Origin: Shinella sp. CPCC 101442
Lineage (GTDB): Bacteria > Pseudomonadota > Alphaproteobacteria > Rhizobiales > Rhizobiaceae
Direction of reading: 5' to 3'
DNA: 64,000 bases
NCBI RefSeq assembly: GCF_024704725.1
Contig: NZ_JALIQS010000003.1
Span: 558,001-622,000, forward strand
Shown: positions 53,765 through 61,593 of the stretch, one piece after another
Layout of the letters: each line of letters begins with the position of its first letter
Position numbering within the stretch: the stretch's first letter is position 1
Translations under genes and position numbers: made by a program
The notes under the pieces: generated by a model
What the model was told of the DNA's origin: nothing
Seen by the model: only the letters and a program-made list of their open reading frames with translations
Databases searched by the model: none

Positions 53765-55411
53765 TCAGCTTGTCGCGCCGAGCCGGCAGGCCGAGACGAG
53801 ATCGAGCGCGGGGTCACGCACCTTGGTTTCCACCCGCATCATGCCGAGCACCGAATGGAAGAGGTTGTCGTGCGACTGCGGCTTCTTCGTTTCGTCGGCA
53901 AGGCAGCCGGCCGAGTAAGCCGTCTTGGCATCCTTGCCGAGCCAGAGCACGAAGGGCACGTGGGTCTGCTGCGGCGGTGCGATCATGTAGGGCGCGCCAT
54001 GCAGGTACAGGCCGAATTCGCCCAGCGATTCGCCGTGGTCCGACATGTAGAGCATGGAGACGTCGAGCCGATCCTCCTGCCCGGCCAGCCGGTCGATCAC
54101 GCCGGCGAGGATATGGTCCGTATAGGCAATCGTGTTGTCATAGGCGTTGACGATCTCGTCGCGCGAGCAGTCGGAGAATTCCGTGCTGCGGCAATCCGGC
54201 TTGAAGCGGCGGAACTCTTCCGGGTAACGCTGGGAATAGGCCGGGCCGTGGCTGCCGATCTGGTGCAGCACCAGCACCGTGTCGGTCTTCACCGAGCCGA
54301 TCCAGGCGTCGAGATTGTCGAGCAGCACCTGGTCGCGGCACTCGCCATTGCCGCAGTAACGCGGATCGCCGCCCTCGATGACCGAACGCTCCTTCACGCG
54401 CGCGGCGATCTTCTTGCTGCCGGTGTTGTTGTCCCACCATTCCACCTTCACGCCGGCATGGGAGAGCACGTCGAGCAGGTTCTGGGTCTCGAGACCCTTG
54501 CGGTGGGAATAGGTGGCGCGGGTATAGACGGAGAACATGCAGGGCAGCGAGACGGCCGTTGCCGTGCCGCAGCTCGTCGTATCCGGAAAATAGTAGATGT
54601 CCTTTTTCGCCAGCTCCGGGTTGGTGTCACGCTCATAGCCGCCGAGCGAGAAATTGTCAGCGCGCGCCGTCTCGCCGGCAACGACGATCATGAGGCGCGG
54701 CTTGCGTTCGCTCACCGGAACGTCGCTGATCCGCGCATCCTCGCCGAGCGGCGCGGCGACGATGTTGACATCGCTGGATTCGCCGACGGCGAACTGCACG
54801 GCCGTCACCATCGGCACGAAGGGGTTCAGGGTCTCGAACCAGTCATGATGCGAGCGCACGGCGGCGGCATAGACGCGGGCATGGGAGAGGCCGGCGACGA
54901 GCGCGATGACCAGTGCCGGCACGATGACGGCGAGATTACCGCGCACCTTCCCGAGGAACGGGCGGTGACGGACCTTGACCCAGACGAGCAGCAGCGAGGG
55001 CAGGATGCCGAAGGCAAGCATATGCAGCACGAAGCCGGATGTGATCATGTGCCCCGCCTCGGCATTGTTCGTCTCGGCGGCATTGCGGATCATCTCGATA
55101 TCGATGATCACACCGAACTGGTCCATGAACCAAGCGCCGGCAGCGCTGGCAAGGATGAGAAAGATGAAGACCGGCTTCATCACATACTTCACCGATACGG
55201 CGACGCAGAACGCGATGTAGAGAAAGGCGACACCGATGGCGATGGAGGCGAAGGTGGTCGGCCGGCCCTCGAGATAGAGCCAGCCCTTCGACCAGAATCT
55301 CTGATTGGCGATGGCAAGAAGGTAGAGCGCCGTCAGAATGCTGACCGTGATGCTGCCGAGCTCAGGCCTCCACAATCCCTTGCGGCTCGTTGCTCCCGTA
55401 TTGTCGCCCAT
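53765..55411 (-). CDS. eptA: Lipid A phosphoethanolamine transferase (EptA-like)
   Basis: A 548-residue inner-membrane enzyme. About five N-terminal membrane helices precede a periplasmic sulfatase-like domain from about residue 225. The zinc and catalytic motifs are intact: VAGETARADNFSLGGY, the nucleophile Thr in TTSCGTATAVSLPC, and MLYMSDHGESLGE. It transfers phosphoethanolamine to lipid A phosphates and can lower sensitivity to cationic peptides such as polymyxin. It heads a pmrCAB-like operon, with the regulator gene 79 bases downstream. Confidence 0.93.
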   Translation of the reverse strand: MGDNTGATSRKGLWRPELGSITVSILTALYLLAIANQRFWSKGWLYLEGRPTTFASIAIGVAFLYIAFCVAVSVKYVMKPVFIFLILASAAGAWFMDQFGVIIDIEMIRNAAETNNAEAGHMITSGFVLHMLAFGILPSLLLVWVKVRHRPFLGKVRGNLAVIVPALVIALVAGLSHARVYAAAVRSHHDWFETLNPFVPMVTAVQFAVGESSDVNIVAAPLGEDARISDVPVSERKPRLMIVVAGETARADNFSLGGYERDTNPELAKKDIYYFPDTTSCGTATAVSLPCMFSVYTRATYSHRKGLETQNLLDVLSHAGVKVEWWDNNTGSKKIAARVKERSVIEGGDPRYCGNGECRDQVLLDNLDAWIGSVKTDTVLVLHQIGSHGPAYSQRYPEEFRRFKPDCRSTEFSDCSRDEIVNAYDNTIAYTDHILAGVIDRLAGQEDRLDVSMLYMSDHGESLGEFGLYLHGAPYMIAPPQQTHVPFVLWLGKDAKTAYSAGCLADETKKPQSHDNLFHSVLGMMRVETKVRDPALDLVSACRLGATS

Positions 55412-55484
55412 CGTCTTCCCTTCCGTCGTTCATGCCGGCAATCCGCACGAGGGAGCGCCAGCCTGACCGTCCCTGCCGGGGCAA

Positions 55485-55534
55485 GCTGACAGCCGGCTGA
55501 ACGAGGCTGACGAAACGTTCAGCGCCGCGTCAGC
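55485..55534. promoter_or_regulatory. Cluster of GCTGA(C/A) half-sites upstream of eptA
   Basis: GCTGAC (55485), GCTGAA (55496) and GCTGAC (55506) are direct repeats 11 and 10 bases apart, the spacing used by OmpR-type regulators. They are followed by inverted CGTTCAGC (55516) and CGTCAGC (55528). The cluster lies 74-123 bases upstream of eptA and before the small peptide gene at 55576. It is a candidate binding site for the neighbouring response regulator. Confidence 0.55.
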
Positions 55535-55575
55535 TTTCGCGGCCAGAAGGGGCCAGACTGTGCGTGAGGTGACAT

Positions 55576-55719
55576 TTGAAACCGAGACTGCTCCATCCGG
55601 GAACGCTGTTCGTGACCGTTCTGGTCGTCATGATCCTGGCAATTCCGTTCGCGCAAATGCAGTTTTCCCGCCAGCGCGGCGATGACGTGCAGCGCGTCCT
55701 ACTGTGGCGAGCCGGTTAA
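55576..55719 (+). CDS. 47-residue single-span membrane peptide
   Basis: A small gene starting with TTG at 55576 behind a GAGGTGA ribosome site. The product has a short basic start (KPRLLHPG), one hydrophobic helix (TLFVTVLVVMILAIPFAQ) and a charged tail (SRQRGDDVQRVLLWRAG). It was not recognised as a known family. It is divergent from eptA and shares its upstream region. It may be a regulatory membrane peptide, comparable in position to small peptides of the PmrA regulon in enterics, or a remnant of a longer gene. The rest of 55412-55872 shows no other gene. Confidence 0.55.
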   Translation: MKPRLLHPGTLFVTVLVVMILAIPFAQMQFSRQRGDDVQRVLLWRAG

Positions 55720-55872
55720 AGCGGCGCTTTAACGGGTTCACCGCATGGCGGTTTTCCGACGACGACCAATCTGGCGAAGCGGCATTCGCGCGTCGGCATG
55801 TCCGGCTCGTTAAAACCGATTGCATTTTGCAATCAGATTTGCGACAAAGGGCCGTCACTCGCGGAGGCCGTC

Positions 55873-56532
55873 ATGAAACCCGTTCTCTATGCCCACCCCT
55901 TTTCCAGCTATTGCCAGAAGGTGCTGACCGCCCTTTACGAAAACGGGACCGAGTTCGAATACCGCCTGCTGGACCACAACGACGCCGAAACGCTCGCCGA
56001 TTTCGAGACGCGCTGGCCCATCAAGCGCTTCCCCATCCTGGTCGACGGCAACCGTCAGGTGATGGAGGCAACGGTTCTCATCGAGTATCTGGGGCTGCAT
56101 TATCCGGGGCCGGTCAGGCTCATTCCGGAGGATCCGGACAAGGCGATCGAGGTGCGCATGCTCGACCGCTTCTTCGACAACTACATTTCAACGCCGCAGC
56201 AGAAGATCGTCTTCAACGCAATCCGCAATGAGGCCGACCGCGACCCCTATGGCGTCAAGGAAGCCCGCGAGATGCTGGAGCATGCCTATGCCTGGCTCGA
56301 CCGGCACATGGAAGGCCGCGTCTGGGCGTCCGGCGATACGTTCACGCTCGCCGATTGCGCCGCCGGCCCGTTCCTGTTCTATGCGGATTGGACCCATGCC
56401 ATCGATCCGGCCTTCACGCATGTGCATGCCTATCGCAAGCGCCTGCTCGCCCGTCCCTCCTTCGCCCGCGCCGTGGACGAGGGCCGCCCGTTCCGGAAGT
56501 ATTTTCCGCTCGGCGCGCCCGACCGCGATTAA
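55873..56532 (+). CDS. Glutathione S-transferase family protein
   Basis: A 219-residue protein with an N-terminal thioredoxin fold (LYAHPFSSYCQKVLTALYEN, then RFPILVDGNRQVMEATVLIE) and a helical C-terminal domain (ASGDTFTLADCAAGPFLFYA). The active site has Ser and Cys (SSYC), so thiol-transferase or isomerase activity is possible. The ATG at 55873 follows GCGGAGG; the frame opens earlier at 55798 without family similarity. It overlaps the next convergent gene by four bases. Confidence 0.9.
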   Translation: MKPVLYAHPFSSYCQKVLTALYENGTEFEYRLLDHNDAETLADFETRWPIKRFPILVDGNRQVMEATVLIEYLGLHYPGPVRLIPEDPDKAIEVRMLDRFFDNYISTPQQKIVFNAIRNEADRDPYGVKEAREMLEHAYAWLDRHMEGRVWASGDTFTLADCAAGPFLFYADWTHAIDPAFTHVHAYRKRLLARPSFARAVDEGRPFRKYFPLGAPDRD

Positions 56533-56888
56533 CCCGTCGGGCAACCGCGCCGCTCGCCGGCCGTCGTTTCACGCGCGATGCCGGTTACGACAAACGCCGA
56601 TGGCCCGTCCCGGCGCTCGACATGTCCGCGCAGCACCAGGCGCCCGAAATGAAGCGCGTCCGTCTGGCGGATGCGCTCCCGGTCGGCCTCAGGCAATTCA
56701 TCCAGCATCGGAAAGACGCTCTTGACCGACTTGCCCGTCAAAAGATCGCGCACGGTCGACGACGGGCACGGTGCCTTGAAGCAGCGAAGGCCGTTGTCGC
56801 AGACGACGTAGAGGCGATCAGCCGCGGCAAGCGGCGTGGCAAGGAAAAGCAAGATTAACGCTGCGCGAAAGCCGTGGCGGGTTTTCAT
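56529..56888 (-). CDS. Small secreted protein of unknown function
   Basis: A 119-residue protein with a clear signal peptide (MKTRHGFRAALILLFLATPL, cleavage after AAA). The mature part has Cys-rich VVCDNGLRCFKAPCPSSTV and a conserved-looking middle (LTGKSVKSVFPMLDELPEAD). It ends with a fourth Cys (RRGCPTG), so two disulphides are likely in the periplasm. It precedes the cellulose TPR gene on the same strand but on the downstream side, about 36 bases away. Confidence 0.75.
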   Translation of the reverse strand: MKTRHGFRAALILLFLATPLAAADRLYVVCDNGLRCFKAPCPSSTVRDLLTGKSVKSVFPMLDELPEADRERIRQTDALHFGRLVLRGHVERRDGPSAFVVTGIARETTAGERRGCPTG

Positions 56889-56924
56889 GCCGCATCCTCC
56901 GTGAGAATTTCGGCCGGAGCGCGG

Positions 56925-59081
56925 TCAGTTCGGCCCCCGGTCTTCGGCGCGCATTTCGGCAAGGGCGCGGATGGCGTCCTGCCGTCCGGTTTCGGCAAGC
57001 GCCTCCAGCAGGCGAGCGGCATCGATGCGCATGCCAAGGTTCTTGTAGGAGAAGGCGCGAAGGATCATCAGGTCCGTCGGTTCGGCGCGCAGCTGGTTGC
57101 GCTGGTCGAGAAAACCGATCGTCTCGCGGTAGCGCCGGGCGCGGAAGCTGCTGATGGCCCGGTCCGCAAGAATGGCGGTCTGAAGTTCGGCGCCACGGCG
57201 ATGGTCAAGCTTGGCCCTCGTCGCCGCGACGGCGGCGTCGCTGGTGAGCCCGGCGCGCAGATAGGCAAGGCTTTGGCCATAGGCGGCGTCGCTGCGCGTG
57301 CGTCCCTCACCCGTCAAGGCCACCTCGAAGGCCTGCGCGGCTTCCAGCGGCCGGTTGCGCTCCATCAGGCACCAGCCGAGCGTCAGGGCACGCGCCGGGG
57401 CAAGGCCAACCGGATTGCGCGTGCTGCGGCAATCCCCCGTGACATCGCCGGTGTGCCGCGCCGTGCGTACGATACGTTGCGGCCGGGCGGCAACGTCCTC
57501 AACGACTTCGCGCGTGACGATGCGCTGCTCGCTCCGGATCGCCCGCGGCTGCCGCTCCAGAGCGTCAGGCGCCTTGTCATCCGTCGTATCCCGCTCCCCG
57601 AGCCGCGCTATGCGCTCGGAGCGCCCCGCCCAGGCCTGCTTGACGGCAGCAAGACCGGCTTCATCCTCGAGGCGCAGTCGCGCAACGCCCAGACCGTAGG
57701 CGGCGGGCTCATAGTCCGCCTTCCATTTCAGCACCTGCGCAAACCATTCCTCGGCGGTGACCGGCTGGTCCATGGCCAGCGCATACCAGCCGAACTGTTC
57801 TCCCGTCTCGGGATGCTTTTCCTCCAGCGTCACCTGCGCGATGCGGTTGAGAACCTTGGCCTCTAGCTTTTGCGGCGGATCGAGGGCCAGAAGATTGGTG
57901 GTCGCGGCAAGATAGGTCTGCATCGCCTGGTCGGAGGTCGTTCGCCAGGCATACATCACATCCTCGGCCTCGGCCGGCATCTTGCGGGCCAGGAGAATGA
58001 GCGCCAGGCCCTGCGAGGCCGAAGCGGAATCCTCGACGGCACGCGCCTTGCGGAAGAAGGGTTCGGCCACGGCGTTCTGGTCGCGCCGCAGATGATACCA
58101 ACCGAGCAGCAGCGCATCGGAGGCAAGCCCCTCGTCCGTCACCAGCTTCTCCACCAGCTTCAGATAGGTGGGCGCCACGGTGATCTCGGGATCCTCGTCG
58201 CCCTCGCCGACGAAGCGGCGAGCAAGATCGCCACGGATCGCATCGAACTCCTTGACGCCGTCAGGCCCGGCGCGCTCCCGCGAGAGGAGGTCCTGCATGT
58301 CCTTGTAGCCGAGCAGCGTCGATGCCTTCTGCACGGTCGCCACGCGCACCGGCGCATCCGTGCAATTGTCGAGCATGTAGCCGTAGGTGTCCTTGGCGCG
58401 CTGCAAGCGATCGGTCTTCGCGAAGGCTTCCGCGACACGCCACAGCACGTCGGCGTCCGAGCAGGTCAGCAGGCTCGGTGTCTCCGCACCAAGCCGCACC
58501 ACATCCTCAGGCTTGCCGGCATTCGACGCGGCGATAAGCTCGGCGCGCTTTTCCGCAACATCGAGGCGTTCGACGAGGTCGGCAGGCGGTGTCCATTGCG
58601 GATCCTCCTGCTGGCGCTTGGCGATCGCCGCACGCACGTCCGCGTAACGCGACTGGCTGTAGAGCGCCCACATGGCCTCCAGCTGCTTGTCTTCGTTGAC
58701 AGGCACGGCGAGCGGATTTTCCGGTGGGGTCCAGGTGGGATAGAGTGCACGCAGCCGCGCGATCTCGGCATTGAGCCGGGCCGTGTCGCCCCGCGACGCG
58801 AAATACCGCAATGCGCTTTCATCGACGGCAGGGCGGCGGTCCACCGTTTCGACGACGGGGGTGGTCTTCGCCTGACCGCTCTCGACCTGCGCGACCTCCA
58901 CCCGCGATTGTTTGACGGCCGCGGCCGGAATCTCTTCCGTACTGCCGGTCGCTACGTCGTCCGTCCCCACGCCCAGGCGCGGCAGGGCCTTCGTCAGGCT
59001 GTCGGGCACGCCGAACGACAGGCCGGCAACACCGGCCGCTCCGGCCGAAGCAAGGACGACCGCCATGAGGATCGACTTCAT
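56925..59081 (-). CDS. TPR-rich periplasmic protein of the cellulose locus
   Basis: A 718-residue protein with an N-terminal membrane anchor or signal (MKSILMAVVLASAGAAGVAG) and many helical TPR/Sel1-like repeats, for example WYHLRRDQNAVAEPFFRKAR and LGWCLMERNRPLEAAQAFEV. It follows bcsB in the same direction by 163 bases, so it probably serves cellulose assembly or export, taking the place that BcsC's TPR part has in enterics, but without the outer-membrane barrel. The start is the ATG at 59081 with AAGGAAG upstream. Confidence 0.82.
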   Translation of the reverse strand: MKSILMAVVLASAGAAGVAGLSFGVPDSLTKALPRLGVGTDDVATGSTEEIPAAAVKQSRVEVAQVESGQAKTTPVVETVDRRPAVDESALRYFASRGDTARLNAEIARLRALYPTWTPPENPLAVPVNEDKQLEAMWALYSQSRYADVRAAIAKRQQEDPQWTPPADLVERLDVAEKRAELIAASNAGKPEDVVRLGAETPSLLTCSDADVLWRVAEAFAKTDRLQRAKDTYGYMLDNCTDAPVRVATVQKASTLLGYKDMQDLLSRERAGPDGVKEFDAIRGDLARRFVGEGDEDPEITVAPTYLKLVEKLVTDEGLASDALLLGWYHLRRDQNAVAEPFFRKARAVEDSASASQGLALILLARKMPAEAEDVMYAWRTTSDQAMQTYLAATTNLLALDPPQKLEAKVLNRIAQVTLEEKHPETGEQFGWYALAMDQPVTAEEWFAQVLKWKADYEPAAYGLGVARLRLEDEAGLAAVKQAWAGRSERIARLGERDTTDDKAPDALERQPRAIRSEQRIVTREVVEDVAARPQRIVRTARHTGDVTGDCRSTRNPVGLAPARALTLGWCLMERNRPLEAAQAFEVALTGEGRTRSDAAYGQSLAYLRAGLTSDAAVAATRAKLDHRRGAELQTAILADRAISSFRARRYRETIGFLDQRNQLRAEPTDLMILRAFSYKNLGMRIDAARLLEALAETGRQDAIRALAEMRAEDRGPN

Positions 59082-59244
59082 GCCGAGCTTCCTTCGGTAC
59101 GCATCAACCACAAGGCTCTCCCAGACAGCGACGACACGCATAGGGAACGCCAAGCGCTCCGCGAGAGAAACCAACGAGCTTCGATAAAAGCGCGATAGGG
59201 TTAATCTGCGGTAAACACCCGCCCGTCAGTCTTGCGGTGATACC

Positions 59245-61593
59245 TCAGGCCGAGCGGCCAAAACGGCGCAAAAGCCCTGATGTCGTGATGCCCAGCAGGA
59301 TCGACAGGACGCAGAAGATGACCGCATAGGCGAGGATATTGGACGACAGCCAGTTTGCCGCGATCAGCCGGACATTGGCGAAAGTCCAGGGCTGGGTCGC
59401 AACGAACCGCGTGCGGCTGACCGCGCGCGTATCGAGCGTTTCAGCATCCTTGCTTTCCAGCGTCACATAGCCGTCGAGCTGTTGCCAGCGAACGTCCTGC
59501 GCCACGGCGTTCATGCCGGCGCGCAGATCCGCCCCGGTGGGTGCGGAGACCACCGTCCACACGGCGGTACGCCCTGGGCTGTCCCCCTGCGCCACCAGGA
59601 AGCGCGCCGCATCGTCGGGCGTCACCAGCGCCTCCTCGCCCGGCAACAGGCGCAGCGAGGAAAGCGAGATGTCGAACGTCTCCTGCAACCAGGCTTCGAA
59701 CGCGGAAAACTGCCCGCGCCAGGAACCGCCCCGCACGCGCGACTGCCATTCGTCGAGCGCATCCTGCGTTGCGCCCTGCCCCGTGTCGCCGCCGGTACCG
59801 CCCCAGCTCGACGCGCTCTCGGCGTCGATATGCGTCTGGCCAAGCACCAGCGGGGGAAGCTGCGAGATCGTTCCGAAAAGGAGTGCGTCCCGCTCGCCAA
59901 TCGCAAGCGCGGAGGATTCCGGCCGCACCTGCAGGGCCCGGCCGCTCGAAACGGCCATCTTGCCGAGGAAGGTCGCGCTGGTCGACAGCGTATCCGTGTC
60001 GAGACGGTCGAGATAGAGTGCGATCGGATCGACCGCGCGCGAATAGGGAAAGCCCGTTCCCGAGAGCGCCGCAAGGTTCGGCAGCTGCGCGATGCGGGCA
60101 AAACGCGGCATGCGGAATTCGGACGTGTCGAAAAGCGCAAAGCGCGGCTCCTCCGAAGCGCTGGAACCGGGCGCGCAGACCGCGTCGGCGGCGGTCATCA
60201 GCACGACCTCGACGTCGATACGGTTCGGGCCGGGTCGGAAATGGCGCATGGTCACGCGGATCGGAAGATGCCGGAAGATACCGCCGTTGCGGCTGGTGAT
60301 CGGCACCGTCGAGGCGATATTGCCGTTGACATAGATATCGACATGGCTGCCCGGCTGCACCTCGGCCGAATAGGCGGCATCGAGCAGCAGCGCCGCCTCG
60401 CCATAGGCGCCGGCGAAGAAATCCGAGGGGATACCGACATCGAAGCCGGTGCGCAGGCGCCGGCCGCTGAACTCGGCCGTGCGCACGCCGAGCGAAGCAA
60501 GCCTCAACGTCGTCTCACCCGATAGCAGCGGCATTTCCGCCGCATTGCGCTGGCGCACGCTGAGCGCCTCGCGCGTCACACCAAGTGGCCGGTCGATGGG
60601 GGAAACCATACCCTCCACCGCCCCCTCGATCGATGGCCAGTCCGGTCCGCTGACGACGAAAATCTTGCGCTCGCCCGACGGCGCATCGACGAAAGTCGCG
60701 ACGGCGGAGAAACTGGCGGACGCCGGCAGGCCGGGCAGCAGCGGTGAAAGGTCAGCGGCGGTGCCGACCATGACCTGCAGTTCACCCGCCCCGCCCGTCG
60801 CGGGCAGCGCATCGACCACGTCAAAAGCCTGGTTCGGCATCTTCGCCATCAGGGCGAGGCCCTGGCTGAGCCGCATCAGCGCATTGGTGGCGACGGGCTG
60901 GCCCATCTCGGGCACGACCATGGTGAACTTCGTCCGGCCGTCCGGGCCGACGCCGATCGCCGCAATGTCGTCCGTCGTGAGCAAGCGGCCGCTCGTATCG
61001 CGCGGCACCGTAAGATAGGTGCGCGCCGGATCCAGCGCCGTCCAGAGATCATAGGTCGAGCGGATCGTGCAGTCGGTGCGATGACGCTGCACCGCATTGA
61101 ACGTCACGCGGTTGACGCCCGGCCGCAGCAGGCCGGCCGGCAGATCGAAGCGCATGTCCTTCGTGCCCTCGGCCGACTGCACAGGCGTTTCGCCGACCAC
61201 GACGTCGTTTACGACGACGGTGAGGCTGGAGACTTCGGGCGCGACGACCACGGCGTTGGAATAGCCGAGATTGATCGAAGTCGCCGCCGCGGCCTGCTGC
61301 GGCGTCAGGTAGACAGGAAAGGAACGGCTCGCCGCCTCCCCTTCCAGCATCAGCGACGTTGCCGAAATGATGTAGCGCCGCGCGGCGGTGTCCGGAACTT
61401 CCACCTTCTTTTCCGGCACCTTGGTCTCGACGCCAGAAGCACCACCGTCGGTGATCGCGGGTTTCATCTCGGTGGTTGGATCGCGCTCGCCCGACATGTC
61501 GAACGGCACCGTCGACTGCTGGGCGAACGCGACAGACGCGGAAAGCGTGAAAGCCAGGCCGAGCAGCGCAGCCTTTGCGGGAGCGAACGTCAC
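59245..61593 (-). CDS. bcsB: Cellulose synthase subunit BcsB
   Basis: A 782-residue periplasmic protein anchored by a C-terminal helix (ILAYAVIFCVLSILLGITTS). A Sec signal ends near VAFAQQ. Segments typical of BcsB include PAGLLRPGVNRVTFNAVQRH, RTDCTIRSTYDLWT and LPIRVTMRHFRPGPNRIDVE. BcsB binds and guides the glucan emerging from BcsA. It starts with GTG at 61593, overlapping the bcsA stop by GTGA, so translation is coupled. Confidence 0.95.
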   Translation of the reverse strand: MTFAPAKAALLGLAFTLSASVAFAQQSTVPFDMSGERDPTTEMKPAITDGGASGVETKVPEKKVEVPDTAARRYIISATSLMLEGEAASRSFPVYLTPQQAAAATSINLGYSNAVVVAPEVSSLTVVVNDVVVGETPVQSAEGTKDMRFDLPAGLLRPGVNRVTFNAVQRHRTDCTIRSTYDLWTALDPARTYLTVPRDTSGRLLTTDDIAAIGVGPDGRTKFTMVVPEMGQPVATNALMRLSQGLALMAKMPNQAFDVVDALPATGGAGELQVMVGTAADLSPLLPGLPASASFSAVATFVDAPSGERKIFVVSGPDWPSIEGAVEGMVSPIDRPLGVTREALSVRQRNAAEMPLLSGETTLRLASLGVRTAEFSGRRLRTGFDVGIPSDFFAGAYGEAALLLDAAYSAEVQPGSHVDIYVNGNIASTVPITSRNGGIFRHLPIRVTMRHFRPGPNRIDVEVVLMTAADAVCAPGSSASEEPRFALFDTSEFRMPRFARIAQLPNLAALSGTGFPYSRAVDPIALYLDRLDTDTLSTSATFLGKMAVSSGRALQVRPESSALAIGERDALLFGTISQLPPLVLGQTHIDAESASSWGGTGGDTGQGATQDALDEWQSRVRGGSWRGQFSAFEAWLQETFDISLSSLRLLPGEEALVTPDDAARFLVAQGDSPGRTAVWTVVSAPTGADLRAGMNAVAQDVRWQQLDGYVTLESKDAETLDTRAVSRTRFVATQPWTFANVRLIAANWLSSNILAYAVIFCVLSILLGITTSGLLRRFGRSA

